Origin: Erysipelotrichaceae bacterium
GTDB taxonomy: Bacteria > Bacillota_I > Bacilli_A > Erysipelotrichales > Erysipelotrichaceae
Reading direction: 5' to 3'
DNA length: 64,000 nucleotides
NCBI GenBank assembly: GCA_017432885.1
Contig: JAFRIE010000024.1
Location: forward strand, 62,001-126,000
The notes under the pieces were generated by a model that searched no databases, was not told the origin of the DNA, and was given only the letters and a program-made list of their open reading frames with translations. Position 1 is the first letter of the stretch, and each line of letters opens with the position of its first letter. Positions 25,624 to 34,239 of the stretch are shown one piece after another. Made by a program: the position numbers and the translations under genes.

Positions 25624-27222
25624 TTATTCGCCGTAATGGTTGATATTGACTGACAGATAGAACAGATAGCCCTGCAGACGGTCAACATAACCCGGAACAT
25701 CTTTGTTGGCATCGACCTGTTCACCGGACAGGATTACAGTATCGAGATTGCCTGCTTCGTATTCCATCAAGGCAGTCTGTGTATCTTCAAGTACACGGAA
25801 GACGACCTTGGATGCACCGCCGGCAGCAACATAAGCGGCATTGTCGAAGTAATTCTCATTAAACTTCATTTCATAAGAGTAGCCAGGTGTCCAGGAATCC
25901 AGGATGTACGGACCGCAGGCCAGTACAGTATCAGCGCTTGTCGCATACTGATCGCCCTGTTCCTCAATGAACGCCTTGTTGATCGGGAAGGCACTTGGGA
26001 ATGCCAGACAGCTTAAGAAGATGCCGTTTGGCTTAACCAGCGTGACCTTGAAGGTCTTTTCGTCGACTGCTTCCCAGCTGTCAGCAAGTAAGACATCAGT
26101 GATCCACCATGCGTATTCAGAAGCAAGATCCGGATCAAGGATTCTATCCCAGGAATCGACGAAGTCCTGAGCTGTAACCGGAGCAACGACTTCACCGTTC
26201 TTGTTTACCCAGTTGGCATCGTCTCTGATCTTGAAGGTATAGACCGTACCGTCTTCACTGACGTCGACAGTCTCGGCCAGATCAGGTTTCCACTGACCAT
26301 TCGCATCCAGCTCGGTCAGGCCGGCCAGGAACATCGTCTGGGCAATGAAGGAAGTACCATCTGTCGCAACGTGGTTGTCCAGATAGATGATATCGGTATT
26401 GGTTACCAGCGTTACATTGTCTTTGCCTACGATATGACGGTAGTTGTCGACAGCGGCAGAGTGGAATTCGATACCGGAAATTTCCGGTCTGATGATCATG
26501 GCACCGCCGGCCTGGAATACAGGGATATCGGCGTAGTCTTCTTCTACCAGAACTTTTTCAGCTTCCAGGAAGAGAGCCCATCTTTCATCCATATCGGTCG
26601 TAGCTTCCGCATCCGCTACCAGCTTGTCATATTTCTCGCTATTGTAACGGCCGGAGTTGTTTGAAGTGTTCGTACTTACAAACAGATCCATGTAAGTCTG
26701 AGGATCGGCATAGTCAGGGCCCCAACGGGTCAGACATACGGCATAGTCGCCATCCGTCATCAGAGACAGTCTTTCTTTCTTCTGCTTTGAAACCAGATTG
26801 ACTTTATATCCTGCTTCTTCCAGGTAATAGCCGATCTGTTCCGCAGCCTTAATGACGGAATCACCTTCGTTTGTACCGTAAAGCAGGTCGATCGTGATCT
26901 GTTTTACACCCAGCTCTTCACAAGCCTGTGCATAAAGTTCTTTCGCCTTATCAGGATCATATGTAACGACCTTTCCTGCATCGTCACGGAAGTCGGCACC
27001 GGTTGAAGGGTTGGTAGCCAGCTTGAACGGAATGATTCCTTCAGCAGCAACCGATCCATCGTTCAGCGTCTTAACCAGAGCTTCACGGTCGATTGCGTAA
27101 GAGATCGCTTTTCTGACATCCTCATTCTTGAAAACAACAGCATTGTCCTGAGCCGCTTCTTTCTTGGCACATCCGGCAAGGACAATCAGTAATGTCAATA
27201 AAACAGCAAGTAACTTTTTCAT
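25624..27222 (-). CDS. oppA: Oligopeptide-binding lipoprotein OppA, apparently circularly permuted
   Basis: The 532-residue protein is a peptide-transporter receptor with a lipoprotein signal (lipobox LAGC, Cys18) and a strong AAGGAG site. Its two halves are in the opposite order from normal SBP_bac_5 proteins. Residues about 28-265 match the usual C-terminal half (FKNEDVRKAISYAIDREAL, RWGPDYADPQTYMDLF, RYNSEKYDKL, ending GIEFHSAAVDNYRHI). Residues about 268-532 match the usual N-terminal half (LVTNTDIIYLDNH, LAETVDVSEDGTVYTFKIR, APVTAQDFVDSWDRIL, ADTVLACGPYILDSW, ending YLSVNINHYGE). Joining the end of the protein back to residue 27 restores a normal family sequence. Total length is normal. 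It may be functional or an assembly artefact. Confidence 0.85.
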   Translation of the reverse strand: MKKLLAVLLTLLIVLAGCAKKEAAQDNAVVFKNEDVRKAISYAIDREALVKTLNDGSVAAEGIIPFKLATNPSTGADFRDDAGKVVTYDPDKAKELYAQACEELGVKQITIDLLYGTNEGDSVIKAAEQIGYYLEEAGYKVNLVSKQKKERLSLMTDGDYAVCLTRWGPDYADPQTYMDLFVSTNTSNNSGRYNSEKYDKLVADAEATTDMDERWALFLEAEKVLVEEDYADIPVFQAGGAMIIRPEISGIEFHSAAVDNYRHIVGKDNVTLVTNTDIIYLDNHVATDGTSFIAQTMFLAGLTELDANGQWKPDLAETVDVSEDGTVYTFKIRDDANWVNKNGEVVAPVTAQDFVDSWDRILDPDLASEYAWWITDVLLADSWEAVDEKTFKVTLVKPNGIFLSCLAFPSAFPINKAFIEEQGDQYATSADTVLACGPYILDSWTPGYSYEMKFNENYFDNAAYVAAGGASKVVFRVLEDTQTALMEYEAGNLDTVILSGEQVDANKDVPGYVDRLQGYLFYLSVNINHYGE

Positions 27223-27255
27223 TAACAGTCTCCTTTCGCCTGTAATAATGAGATT

Positions 27256-27284
27256 ATAATATAACTAAATGAAAACCTTGTCAA
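27256..27284 (-). promoter_or_regulatory. Sigma-A promoter of the opp operon
   Basis: On the minus strand TTGACA (27279-27284) is separated by exactly 17 bp from TATTAT (27256-27261). It is the best promoter of the window and lies 34 nt upstream of the oppA start. The -10 region also offers an overlapping TATAAT. Confidence 0.85.
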
Positions 27285-27308
27285 TGAGAATGTAAATATT
27301 TTAATGAT

Positions 27309-27326
27309 AATGAAAATGTTTTCATT
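27309..27326. promoter_or_regulatory. Palindromic operator, cre-like
   Basis: A perfect 8-2-8 inverted repeat (AATGAAAA, TG, TTTTCATT) lies 25 bp upstream of the opp -35 box and before the divergent amidohydrolase gene. The core differs from the Gram-positive catabolite-response element consensus at one position. A half-site copy occurs inside the opp spacer at 27267-27276. The regulator is an inference. Confidence 0.5.
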
Positions 27327-27368
27327 TATAGATTTTTGTTGTATCCTAATATAAAAAGGAGACGGATC

Positions 27369-28958
27369 ATGGAAATGAAACTGTTCTGGAACGGAAAGGT
27401 CTATACGGGAGATGGATTGGTACAGGGATTTGTCGTCGAAGGAGGTCGTTTTATAGCGACAGGAAGTAACGAAGAACTGCTTTCCGCATATCCGGAGGCA
27501 GTCAAAGAAGATCTTAAGGGACGTTTCGTCTGTGCCGGCTTCAACGATTCCCACATGCATCTTCTGAACTATGGACAGGCTTTAAGCGTTGCCAGACTGG
27601 ACGCTCATACTTCTTCCCTTAAAGAAATGCTGGGGTATATCAAGGAATATGCCCAAGAAAACAGAAACGGCTGGATCATCGGCAGAGGATGGAACCAGGA
27701 CTATTTCAGCGATGTGAACAGAACGCCGGACAAAACAGATCTTGATCCGCTCTTTCCGGATCGGCCGGTCATTCTGACCAGAGCCTGCGGACATGTCTGT
27801 GTGGTCAATTCAAAAGTTCTGGAAATCGCGAATATCACCAGAAATACACCTTCTCCTGAGGGCGGCTCTATCGATTTTGAGACCGGGATCCTTTGTGACA
27901 ATGCGATCGACCTGGCTGAACGATACAAGCCTTTACCGGAGAAAGAAGAGATCAAGAAAATGATGATGACTGCATCGGCAGAACTGAACCGTTTCGGGAT
28001 CACCTCTTCCCAATCCGACGACTACGGCGTTTTCCGCGAGATTCCTTTTGAAAGGATCAACGAAGCCTACCGGGAACTGGCGGACGAAGGAAAACTGACT
28101 GTCCGGGTGAATGAACAGGTCAACTTCACGACATTAGAGGATCTCAAAGACTTTATCGGGAAAGGAAACATGACCGGAACGGGAAATGACATGTTCCGGA
28201 TCGGACCATTGAAGATGCTGGGAGACGGATCCCTGGGGGGAAGGACAGCCCATCTGTCCAGACCTTATGCGGATGATTCCTCGACCTGCGGTTTCTCCCT
28301 GTTCTCAGATGAACAGTTTGATCAGATGATCGGCTATGCCAATAAAAAAGGCATGCAGGTGGCGGTACACGCGATCGGAGACGCCTGTCTGGATAAAGTG
28401 CTGAATGCCATCGAGAAAGCCCTGACAGAAAATCCTAGAGAAGATCACCGTCACGGCATCGTACACTGCCAGATCACCAGACAGGACCAGCTGGACAGGA
28501 TGGCTAAACTGAAGCTGCACATCTATGCCCAGTCCGTCTTCCTGGACTACGACAATCACATCGTTGAACAAAGGGCGGGAAAGCCGCTTGCTTCCACAAG
28601 CTACTGTTGGAAGACCTTGATGAATAAAGGACTGACGGTGTCCAACGGCTCCGATGCGCCGGTCGAAACGCCGGATGTCATGAAAGGGATCGAATGTGCC
28701 GTTACCAGGACATCACTGGACGGATGCGGACCGTATCTGCCGGAAGAGGCATTCACCGTCAAAGAAGCAATCGACAGCTTTACCGTCAAAGGCGCCAGTG
28801 CCAGTTTTGAAGAAGACCGTAAAGGAAAGATCCTCCCGGGATACCTCGCCGACTTTGTTATTCTCGATCAGGATCCCTTTCTTACAGAGAAAAGAAAACT
28901 CCATGAAATCGGAATCGATGCCACTTACCTGAATGGAAAATGTGTATATAAAAAGTAA
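27369..28958 (+). CDS. Amidohydrolase 3 family protein (YtcJ-like)
   Basis: The protein of about 529 residues has the metal-dependent hydrolase layout: NGKVYTGDG at the N-terminus, the HxH metal motif in FNDSHMHLL near residue 62, HAIGDACLDKVLNAI in the middle, RHGIVHCQI next, and the late Asp in SNGSDAPVE. Such enzymes hydrolyse amides or related bonds; the substrate of this group is not known. I chose ATG 27369 because AAAAAGGAG lies 7 nt upstream; a longer frame from 27336 lacks a ribosome site. It is transcribed away from opp and shares its control region, so a link to peptide or amide use is possible. Confidence 0.85.
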   Translation: MEMKLFWNGKVYTGDGLVQGFVVEGGRFIATGSNEELLSAYPEAVKEDLKGRFVCAGFNDSHMHLLNYGQALSVARLDAHTSSLKEMLGYIKEYAQENRNGWIIGRGWNQDYFSDVNRTPDKTDLDPLFPDRPVILTRACGHVCVVNSKVLEIANITRNTPSPEGGSIDFETGILCDNAIDLAERYKPLPEKEEIKKMMMTASAELNRFGITSSQSDDYGVFREIPFERINEAYRELADEGKLTVRVNEQVNFTTLEDLKDFIGKGNMTGTGNDMFRIGPLKMLGDGSLGGRTAHLSRPYADDSSTCGFSLFSDEQFDQMIGYANKKGMQVAVHAIGDACLDKVLNAIEKALTENPREDHRHGIVHCQITRQDQLDRMAKLKLHIYAQSVFLDYDNHIVEQRAGKPLASTSYCWKTLMNKGLTVSNGSDAPVETPDVMKGIECAVTRTSLDGCGPYLPEEAFTVKEAIDSFTVKGASASFEEDRKGKILPGYLADFVILDQDPFLTEKRKLHEIGIDATYLNGKCVYKK

Positions 28959-28979
28959 ACCTCGAGGTTTACTTTTTTT
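28950..28979. terminator. Bidirectional terminator between convergent genes
   Basis: A perfect palindromic stem (28951-28963 with 28964-28976) with T tract on both strands. It overlaps the amidohydrolase stop and lies 7 nt past the aminopeptidase stop, so it serves both genes. Confidence 0.9.
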
Positions 28980-28982
28980 GAT

Positions 28983-30218
28983 CTAGAATACGAAGTTGCC
29001 TTTCCGGAACACCGGGACGACAGTCCCGTCTTTCCGGATACCGTCGATATCCATTTCTTTTGTACCGAACATGAAGTCTTCGTGTTGCATGGAATCATTG
29101 GCGCCGTGTTCTGCCAGTTCTTCCTTGGACATCTGTTCTCCGCCTTTGATATTTTCCGGATACGGTCTGCCTAAAGCCAGATGGCAGGCGGCATTCTCGT
29201 CGTAGAGCGTATTGAAGAACAGGATGCCTGATTTTGAGATCGGTGAATCGTAAGGAACCAGCGCTACCTCTCCCAGATAGGAGGAACCCTCATCAAATTC
29301 CAGCAGCCGTTTCAGGGATTCCTTTTCCTTTTTCGCATCAAAGTCAACGACCTTCCCGTTTTCGAAACGCAGCCAGAAATCCTCGATGACCTTGCCGTTG
29401 TAACTCAATGGCTTGGAGGCATAGACGATGCCGTTCACGCCGGTTTTTAGAGGCATGGAGAAACATTCTTCCGTCGGCATGTTCGGATCAAAGAAGACAC
29501 CCTTAGGCGTCACAGAGCCTCCGGCGACCCAGATATGGCCATCTACAAGGCCTGCCGTCAGATCCGTTCCCAGTTCGGAAGTGAAGTGCAGTTCCTTAAA
29601 GTCGTATTCGTTCATCTTCCGGGCATGTTCCAGAAGCTCTTTGTCGTGCTTCTCCCATTCCTTGATCGGATCATTGTCTTCCGTTACTCTGGTCACTTCA
29701 AAAATCGCATCTCCCAGTTTCTCGAAGGCTTCCTCATCACTCAGATCCGGAAAAACCACTTTTGCCCATTCCAGAGAAGGAATGCCGAAGACGCACCACT
29801 GTCCTTCGTTGTTCATGGTATAGGACATCAGATCGCCCATCTTGGCATAGAAAGCCATATTGGCGATCCGCATCTTCTCGCCATCCACATCAGCCATGGA
29901 TCCCGGCTTGTCGGAAGCAATCGAGAGATAACACGCTCCCCCGTCCTGCTGGTACTTTCTTTTGTCGTACTGCCACTGCGGGATCTCGGAAAGCGTCTCG
30001 TTGCTCATGTATTGATAACCCATTTTGGCGATATCACTGTCACGCCATTCCACGGAAACGTATTTGGCTCCCGCCTCATAGGCATTCTTCACGACTTTCC
30101 TTACAAAAGCCACATCCCGGACGGAAGCGTTAATGATGACCGGCTGGTCCTTCTGTACATTGACGCCTTTCTTTACCACAAGCTCCGCCAGCTTGTCATA
30201 CATTTTTTCTGTAACCAT
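28983..30218 (-). CDS. M29 family aminopeptidase (AmpS/PepS-like)
   Basis: The 411-residue protein has family-typical length and blocks: VVKKGVNVQKDQPVIINA at the start, YVSVEWRD near residue 55, NEGQWCVFGIPS near 140, LHFTSELGTDLTAGLVDGHIWVAGG near 215, NMPTEECFSMP near 250 and HLALGRPYPENI near 355. The Glu, His, Asp and Tyr metal ligands lie in these blocks. It releases N-terminal residues from short peptides in the cytoplasm, which fits the Opp importer nearby. It is 10 nt downstream of pgcA and probably co-expressed. Confidence 0.9.
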   Translation of the reverse strand: MVTEKMYDKLAELVVKKGVNVQKDQPVIINASVRDVAFVRKVVKNAYEAGAKYVSVEWRDSDIAKMGYQYMSNETLSEIPQWQYDKRKYQQDGGACYLSIASDKPGSMADVDGEKMRIANMAFYAKMGDLMSYTMNNEGQWCVFGIPSLEWAKVVFPDLSDEEAFEKLGDAIFEVTRVTEDNDPIKEWEKHDKELLEHARKMNEYDFKELHFTSELGTDLTAGLVDGHIWVAGGSVTPKGVFFDPNMPTEECFSMPLKTGVNGIVYASKPLSYNGKVIEDFWLRFENGKVVDFDAKKEKESLKRLLEFDEGSSYLGEVALVPYDSPISKSGILFFNTLYDENAACHLALGRPYPENIKGGEQMSKEELAEHGANDSMQHEDFMFGTKEMDIDGIRKDGTVVPVFRKGNFVF

Positions 30219-30228
30219 ATTTACTCCT

Positions 30229-31923
30229 TTATTCGACCTTTTTGATCATGCCTAAAACGTCTTCCTTGATCTTAAGATTGACTTCTTTTGCCTTTTCCGG
30301 AGAATCCTGTTTCGTATAGAAATAGAATTTGATCTTCGGTTCCGTACCGCTCGGGCGGATCGAGAACCAGCTGCCGTCTTCCAGATAGAAACGCAGCACG
30401 TTGGAAGCCGGAATATCCTCGTAGCCGTTGCTGTAGTCGATGACTTTTACAACCTTGATCCCCGCAACTTTTGCAGGCAGATTCGCCCGGACATGGGCCA
30501 TCATCCTGGCGATCCTTCTGGACCCTTCCAGACCTTCCAGGATCAGGTTCGGCTCATCCTCGTTGTAGAAACCGTATTTCTCGTAAAGCTCCTGCAGGAC
30601 ATTGAACAGGGTCTTTCCCTGCTTACGGTAATAGGCAGCCGCTTCCGCCACCAGCATTCCTGCCGAGATACCGTCCTTGTCTCTGATCTCCGGTGATGCC
30701 GCATAACCGACGGATTCCTCGTAGCCGAAGAGATAGGTATAACCATTCTGCTGCAGGAACGGGATACGTCCGCAGATGTTCTTGAAACCGGTCAGTGCTT
30801 CAAACATCTCGACGCCGTAGGCCTTGGCAATCTCGGTAGACATTGTAGAAGTAACGATAGACTTTACCATCGCTCCCTTTTCCGGAAGCGTACCGGCATC
30901 CTTTCTTCCTTCCAGGATGTAGTTGACCAGCAGATAGCCCGTCTGGTTGCCGTTGAGCGGGACGTATTCTCCCTGATCGTTACGCAGTTCAATCGCAAAG
31001 CGGTCCGCATCCGGGTCGGTTGCCATCAGCAGTTCCGCGCCGATTTTCTTACCCAGTTCTTCCGCCAGCCGGAAGGCTTTCGGATCTTCCGGGTTCGGAT
31101 AGCCAACTGTCTTGAAGTCCGGATCAGGATCCTTCTGCTCCTCGACAAAGTGCCAGTTGCGGAAACCTCTTTCGTTCATCATTGCCGCAAACGGTTTGGT
31201 ACCGCAGCCGTTCAGCGGGGTATAGACCAGCGGGATATCCAGATCGAGTTCATCGCCTTCATGGATCGCCAGTGACTTGACGTGATCGATATATTCCCTG
31301 TCGTATTTTTCATCCAGGATCGTGATCATGCCTTTTTCCAGTTCGGCACGGAAGTGACCGTCCAGGACATTTGAGAACGGGTCGATGTTGTCGATCTCAG
31401 CCAGTATTCCTTCCGCTACCGTACTCGATACCTGACAGCCATCCTCCCAGTAGACCTTGTAGCCGTTATAATCCTTCGGATTGTGGGAAGCGGTAATATT
31501 GATGCCGGCTTTGGTGCCTAAACGGCCGACCATGAAAGCCAGTTCCGGTGTTGCCGTGAGATCATCGAAGATATACGTCCGGATATCGTTTGCGGCCAGT
31601 ATGGCTGCAGAATGTAAACAGAATTCTCTGGACATATGTCGGCAGTCATGGGCGATGACGACACCCTTGTCCATCGCTTCCTGACCGAAACGTTTAATGT
31701 AGTTGGCTAGACCCTGGGTCGCTCTGCCGACCATCAGATAGTTCATACAGTTGGTGCCGGCCAGGACTTTTCCTCTTAAGCCTGCGGTACCAAAGGTGAT
31801 GTTCTGATAAAAGCGTTCCTCGATCGCCTTCGGATCGTCTTTGATATCCAGAAGTTCCTGATAGAGCGGATCGCTCTTATCCAGTTTTTCCAGCCATTCA
31901 TTGTATCTGTCTCTTGCGTTCAT
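30229..31923 (-). CDS. pgcA: Phosphoglucomutase / phosphomannomutase (PgcA type)
   Basis: The 564-residue enzyme has the alpha-D-phosphohexomutase signature: FGTAGLRGKV near residue 45, the catalytic phosphoserine loop ITASHNPKDYNGYKVYW near residue 145, the metal-binding DPDADR near residue 302, the sugar-binding GYEESVGY near 395 and the phosphate-binding RPSGTEPKIKFY near 520. It interconverts hexose-6- and hexose-1-phosphates, giving precursors for UDP-glucose and surface polymers. The length is typical of the Firmicute PgcA group. ManA lies four genes away in the same orientation. Confidence 0.93.
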   Translation of the reverse strand: MNARDRYNEWLEKLDKSDPLYQELLDIKDDPKAIEERFYQNITFGTAGLRGKVLAGTNCMNYLMVGRATQGLANYIKRFGQEAMDKGVVIAHDCRHMSREFCLHSAAILAANDIRTYIFDDLTATPELAFMVGRLGTKAGINITASHNPKDYNGYKVYWEDGCQVSSTVAEGILAEIDNIDPFSNVLDGHFRAELEKGMITILDEKYDREYIDHVKSLAIHEGDELDLDIPLVYTPLNGCGTKPFAAMMNERGFRNWHFVEEQKDPDPDFKTVGYPNPEDPKAFRLAEELGKKIGAELLMATDPDADRFAIELRNDQGEYVPLNGNQTGYLLVNYILEGRKDAGTLPEKGAMVKSIVTSTMSTEIAKAYGVEMFEALTGFKNICGRIPFLQQNGYTYLFGYEESVGYAASPEIRDKDGISAGMLVAEAAAYYRKQGKTLFNVLQELYEKYGFYNEDEPNLILEGLEGSRRIARMMAHVRANLPAKVAGIKVVKVIDYSNGYEDIPASNVLRFYLEDGSWFSIRPSGTEPKIKFYFYTKQDSPEKAKEVNLKIKEDVLGMIKKVE

Positions 31924-31940
31924 AGATTTTCCTTTCCTTC

Positions 31941-32633
31941 TTATTTACAGGCATTGATAAATTCCTGAAACAGCCGATCGACATAGGCATCCTTCATCAG
32001 TTCCGGATGCCACTTGATCGCCATAACGAATTTCTTTCCTTCCGGTTCGAAGCATTCCACCAGCCCATCCGGGGAACAGGCGGCAATACGGGCATAAGGT
32101 TCTACCCTTTCCTTTTCTGCCACCATCGTATGTAGACTGTTGACTTCGTATTCTTCCTGTCCGATCAGCTCATAGAGTCTGGTCCCTTTTTCGATCGTGA
32201 TCGGATGACGGTAGACCATATTGTAGTGACTGTGACTCTTGGTCAGATCCTCCCGGATATTGGAACCCAGGGCTCTAAGAATATTGTTGAAGCCGGCACA
32301 GAAGCCCATGACCGGAATATCCTTCTCTAATGCATATCGGGCAATCTCCACTTCATAGGCACAGCTGTAGTCTCCGCCCTGCAGCAGGATACCGTCGCAA
32401 AGATCGACTTGCGAATGAAGATCTTCGATCTCCTCTTTCGACAGAATCTTGTCGTCTCCAAGATCGCTCTGATTGAAATCCATCGTTTCTTCGCTCGGCA
32501 TCAGCATTACCGCAATGCCTCCGTTCTTGACAATCAGGTATCGCAACTCGTCGGCGATTTCCTGGCGGTGCCAGAGATCTTCTTCTTTTTTGTTCTGAAC
32601 CTTGCTTGGTATTCCGATAACTGGTTTTTTCAT
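31941..32633 (-). CDS. Class I glutamine amidotransferase-like peptidase C26 protein
   Basis: The 230-residue protein matches the gamma-glutamyl-gamma-aminobutyrate hydrolase / peptidase C26 family. It has the GILLQGGDYS oxyanion region near residue 82, the nucleophile Cys in GFCAGFN near residue 113, and the catalytic His-Glu in KWHPE near residue 210. It may hydrolyse gamma-glutamyl amides; the exact substrate is open. It lies 17 nt upstream of pgcA in the same direction. No unusual features were seen. Confidence 0.85.
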   Translation of the reverse strand: MKKPVIGIPSKVQNKKEEDLWHRQEIADELRYLIVKNGGIAVMLMPSEETMDFNQSDLGDDKILSKEEIEDLHSQVDLCDGILLQGGDYSCAYEVEIARYALEKDIPVMGFCAGFNNILRALGSNIREDLTKSHSHYNMVYRHPITIEKGTRLYELIGQEEYEVNSLHTMVAEKERVEPYARIAACSPDGLVECFEPEGKKFVMAIKWHPELMKDAYVDRLFQEFINACK

Positions 32634-32658
32634 GTTTGCTACCTCATTGTTTCAAATA

Positions 32659-34230
32659 TCAGCTATTTACGACCGTACCGCATTCCGGACAGAATCTTCC
32701 CGTTACTGCTGCGCCACATTCTGGACAATAGGTCCGGTTTCTTCTTTCCTGTATCTTCTTGTCTTTCGGCCAGGCGACTTTGTATCCGAGTTTCACGGTT
32801 TCGCTCTGCTTCGGAGCGACCGCAATTTCCTTTGAGAAGATTCCGGTCAGTTCGTCCGGCTTCGTGCCGCTTAGTTCAATGATGTCGACGACGATCTCCT
32901 TGTTCTGGGAAACCGGGACCTGATCCTTCAGCGTGATCCTGATCTCTTCATCGGAGAGGTTCGTGACTTTCGTCTCATAGCCGTATTCCGTGACCTTCTG
33001 TCCCTTCAGCAGAACATTGGAGGTCTTTTTCAAAACTTCTTTCCTGGATACATGGACTCTTTCTTCCTTGCCCAGGGTGATCTCGATGTTTTCTTTCGTC
33101 AGATCCGGATCAATGCCGACATTGCCGGTAAACATGTCCTTCAGATAGATGGAAGCATTGAACGCCGTCATCAGAGGCAGATCGGCCGTCTTGACACTGG
33201 CGATCCGATAGGCATGCGGATCGGCCTTGGCTACGGCGACGATCTGATAGTCTGCCGGTACCGTATATTTCTGCAGATCGGCCATCGTTCCTTCGCTTCT
33301 CTTGAGGATATCCCGGTTGCCCGGCAGGACGTATTCCGTCATCGTCTCGTCGCTTCTGACTTCGGCCTGCGGCATTGAAATGCTCATCATCATGGATTCT
33401 TCTGCCACTTCCGTGTCTTCCATGACCGCGTTTCTGGCTGCAGCCATGCCCATGGCCATCATCGGCGTTGCAGACTTTCTCCGGGTCTCTTCCCTTTCCC
33501 GGATATCCAGATACAGAGGTTCTACTTCCGGTACTTCACTGTAGGAAGAAGGATTCCCCGTGTACAGGGATACGGAAATATCCTTCCAGTCCTCGGTCGT
33601 CGACTGGTTGATTTTTGCCCGCATGCGGATCTCCAGCGGATCCTTGGCGTTGGAATGGATCTCATAGACCGGATACCATCCTGCGGCATCCTCGTGGTAG
33701 CGCAGCTCAAACGGATAGGTTCCCGCTTCATCCACATAGACTTCCGCCATCACGATCGGCAGTTCTTCCTTCTCCCGGACTTCCGTCAGTTTTTTCTCCA
33801 GATCAATGATCTTCTTCTCCAGATCCAGAATCTCTCTATTGAGCTTTTCCAGACGTTCTGGAAGCTTTTCAATGTATTCCTGTACCTCATTGGCACCTAA
33901 CGTCGTGCGGCTGGAGAAATCGCCGTTATTCTGCCAGAGCGTGATCTGCAGCTGCCTGCTTTCGATCTGTTTCTGCAGCAGTGCGATCTCCTTCTCGATT
34001 TCTCTGGACTCTTCCCGGTCTTCTTCTTTCAGGATCTCAAAACGCAGATCGCTGCAGGATACTCCTTCTTTCGAAAAGAGTCGGACCGTGTTCTGCTGCG
34101 CCGTAGCGCTTAATCCATATACCTGCAGAAGTTGGGCACCCTGCTTCAGTTCAACGCTTCCCGTACGGGTCACTTCCGCACCGTTGCGAAAGATATTTAC
34201 ACTCTTACTTTGTGTCTGTAATCTGGCCAT
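32659..34230 (-). CDS. DUF4139 (MuiA-like) protein with C-terminal zinc ribbon
   Basis: The 523-residue protein begins with a DUF4140-like strand pattern (VNIFRNGAEVTRTG), contains a coiled coil at about residues 85-165 and a DUF4139 beta domain from about residue 180 (YPVYEIHSNAK, TEDWKDISVSLYTG). The C-terminus carries a double zinc knuckle CPECG...CPECG. Proteins of this type have been called mucoidy inhibitors, but their activity is not defined. Methionine-rich low-complexity sequence (SMMMSISMPQ) interrupts the domain near 285. It is 9 nt from the XpaC-like gene. No signal peptide is present, so it should be cytoplasmic. Confidence 0.75.
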   Translation of the reverse strand: MARLQTQSKSVNIFRNGAEVTRTGSVELKQGAQLLQVYGLSATAQQNTVRLFSKEGVSCSDLRFEILKEEDREESREIEKEIALLQKQIESRQLQITLWQNNGDFSSRTTLGANEVQEYIEKLPERLEKLNREILDLEKKIIDLEKKLTEVREKEELPIVMAEVYVDEAGTYPFELRYHEDAAGWYPVYEIHSNAKDPLEIRMRAKINQSTTEDWKDISVSLYTGNPSSYSEVPEVEPLYLDIREREETRRKSATPMMAMGMAAARNAVMEDTEVAEESMMMSISMPQAEVRSDETMTEYVLPGNRDILKRSEGTMADLQKYTVPADYQIVAVAKADPHAYRIASVKTADLPLMTAFNASIYLKDMFTGNVGIDPDLTKENIEITLGKEERVHVSRKEVLKKTSNVLLKGQKVTEYGYETKVTNLSDEEIRITLKDQVPVSQNKEIVVDIIELSGTKPDELTGIFSKEIAVAPKQSETVKLGYKVAWPKDKKIQERRNRTYCPECGAAVTGRFCPECGTVVNS

Positions 34231-34239
34231 GTTTCCTCC

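Noticed and set aside
27301..27326. Fur-box-like repeats of GATAATGAAA
   Set aside because: Only partial matches to a Fur box are present, and the perfect inverted repeat matches the cre consensus better.
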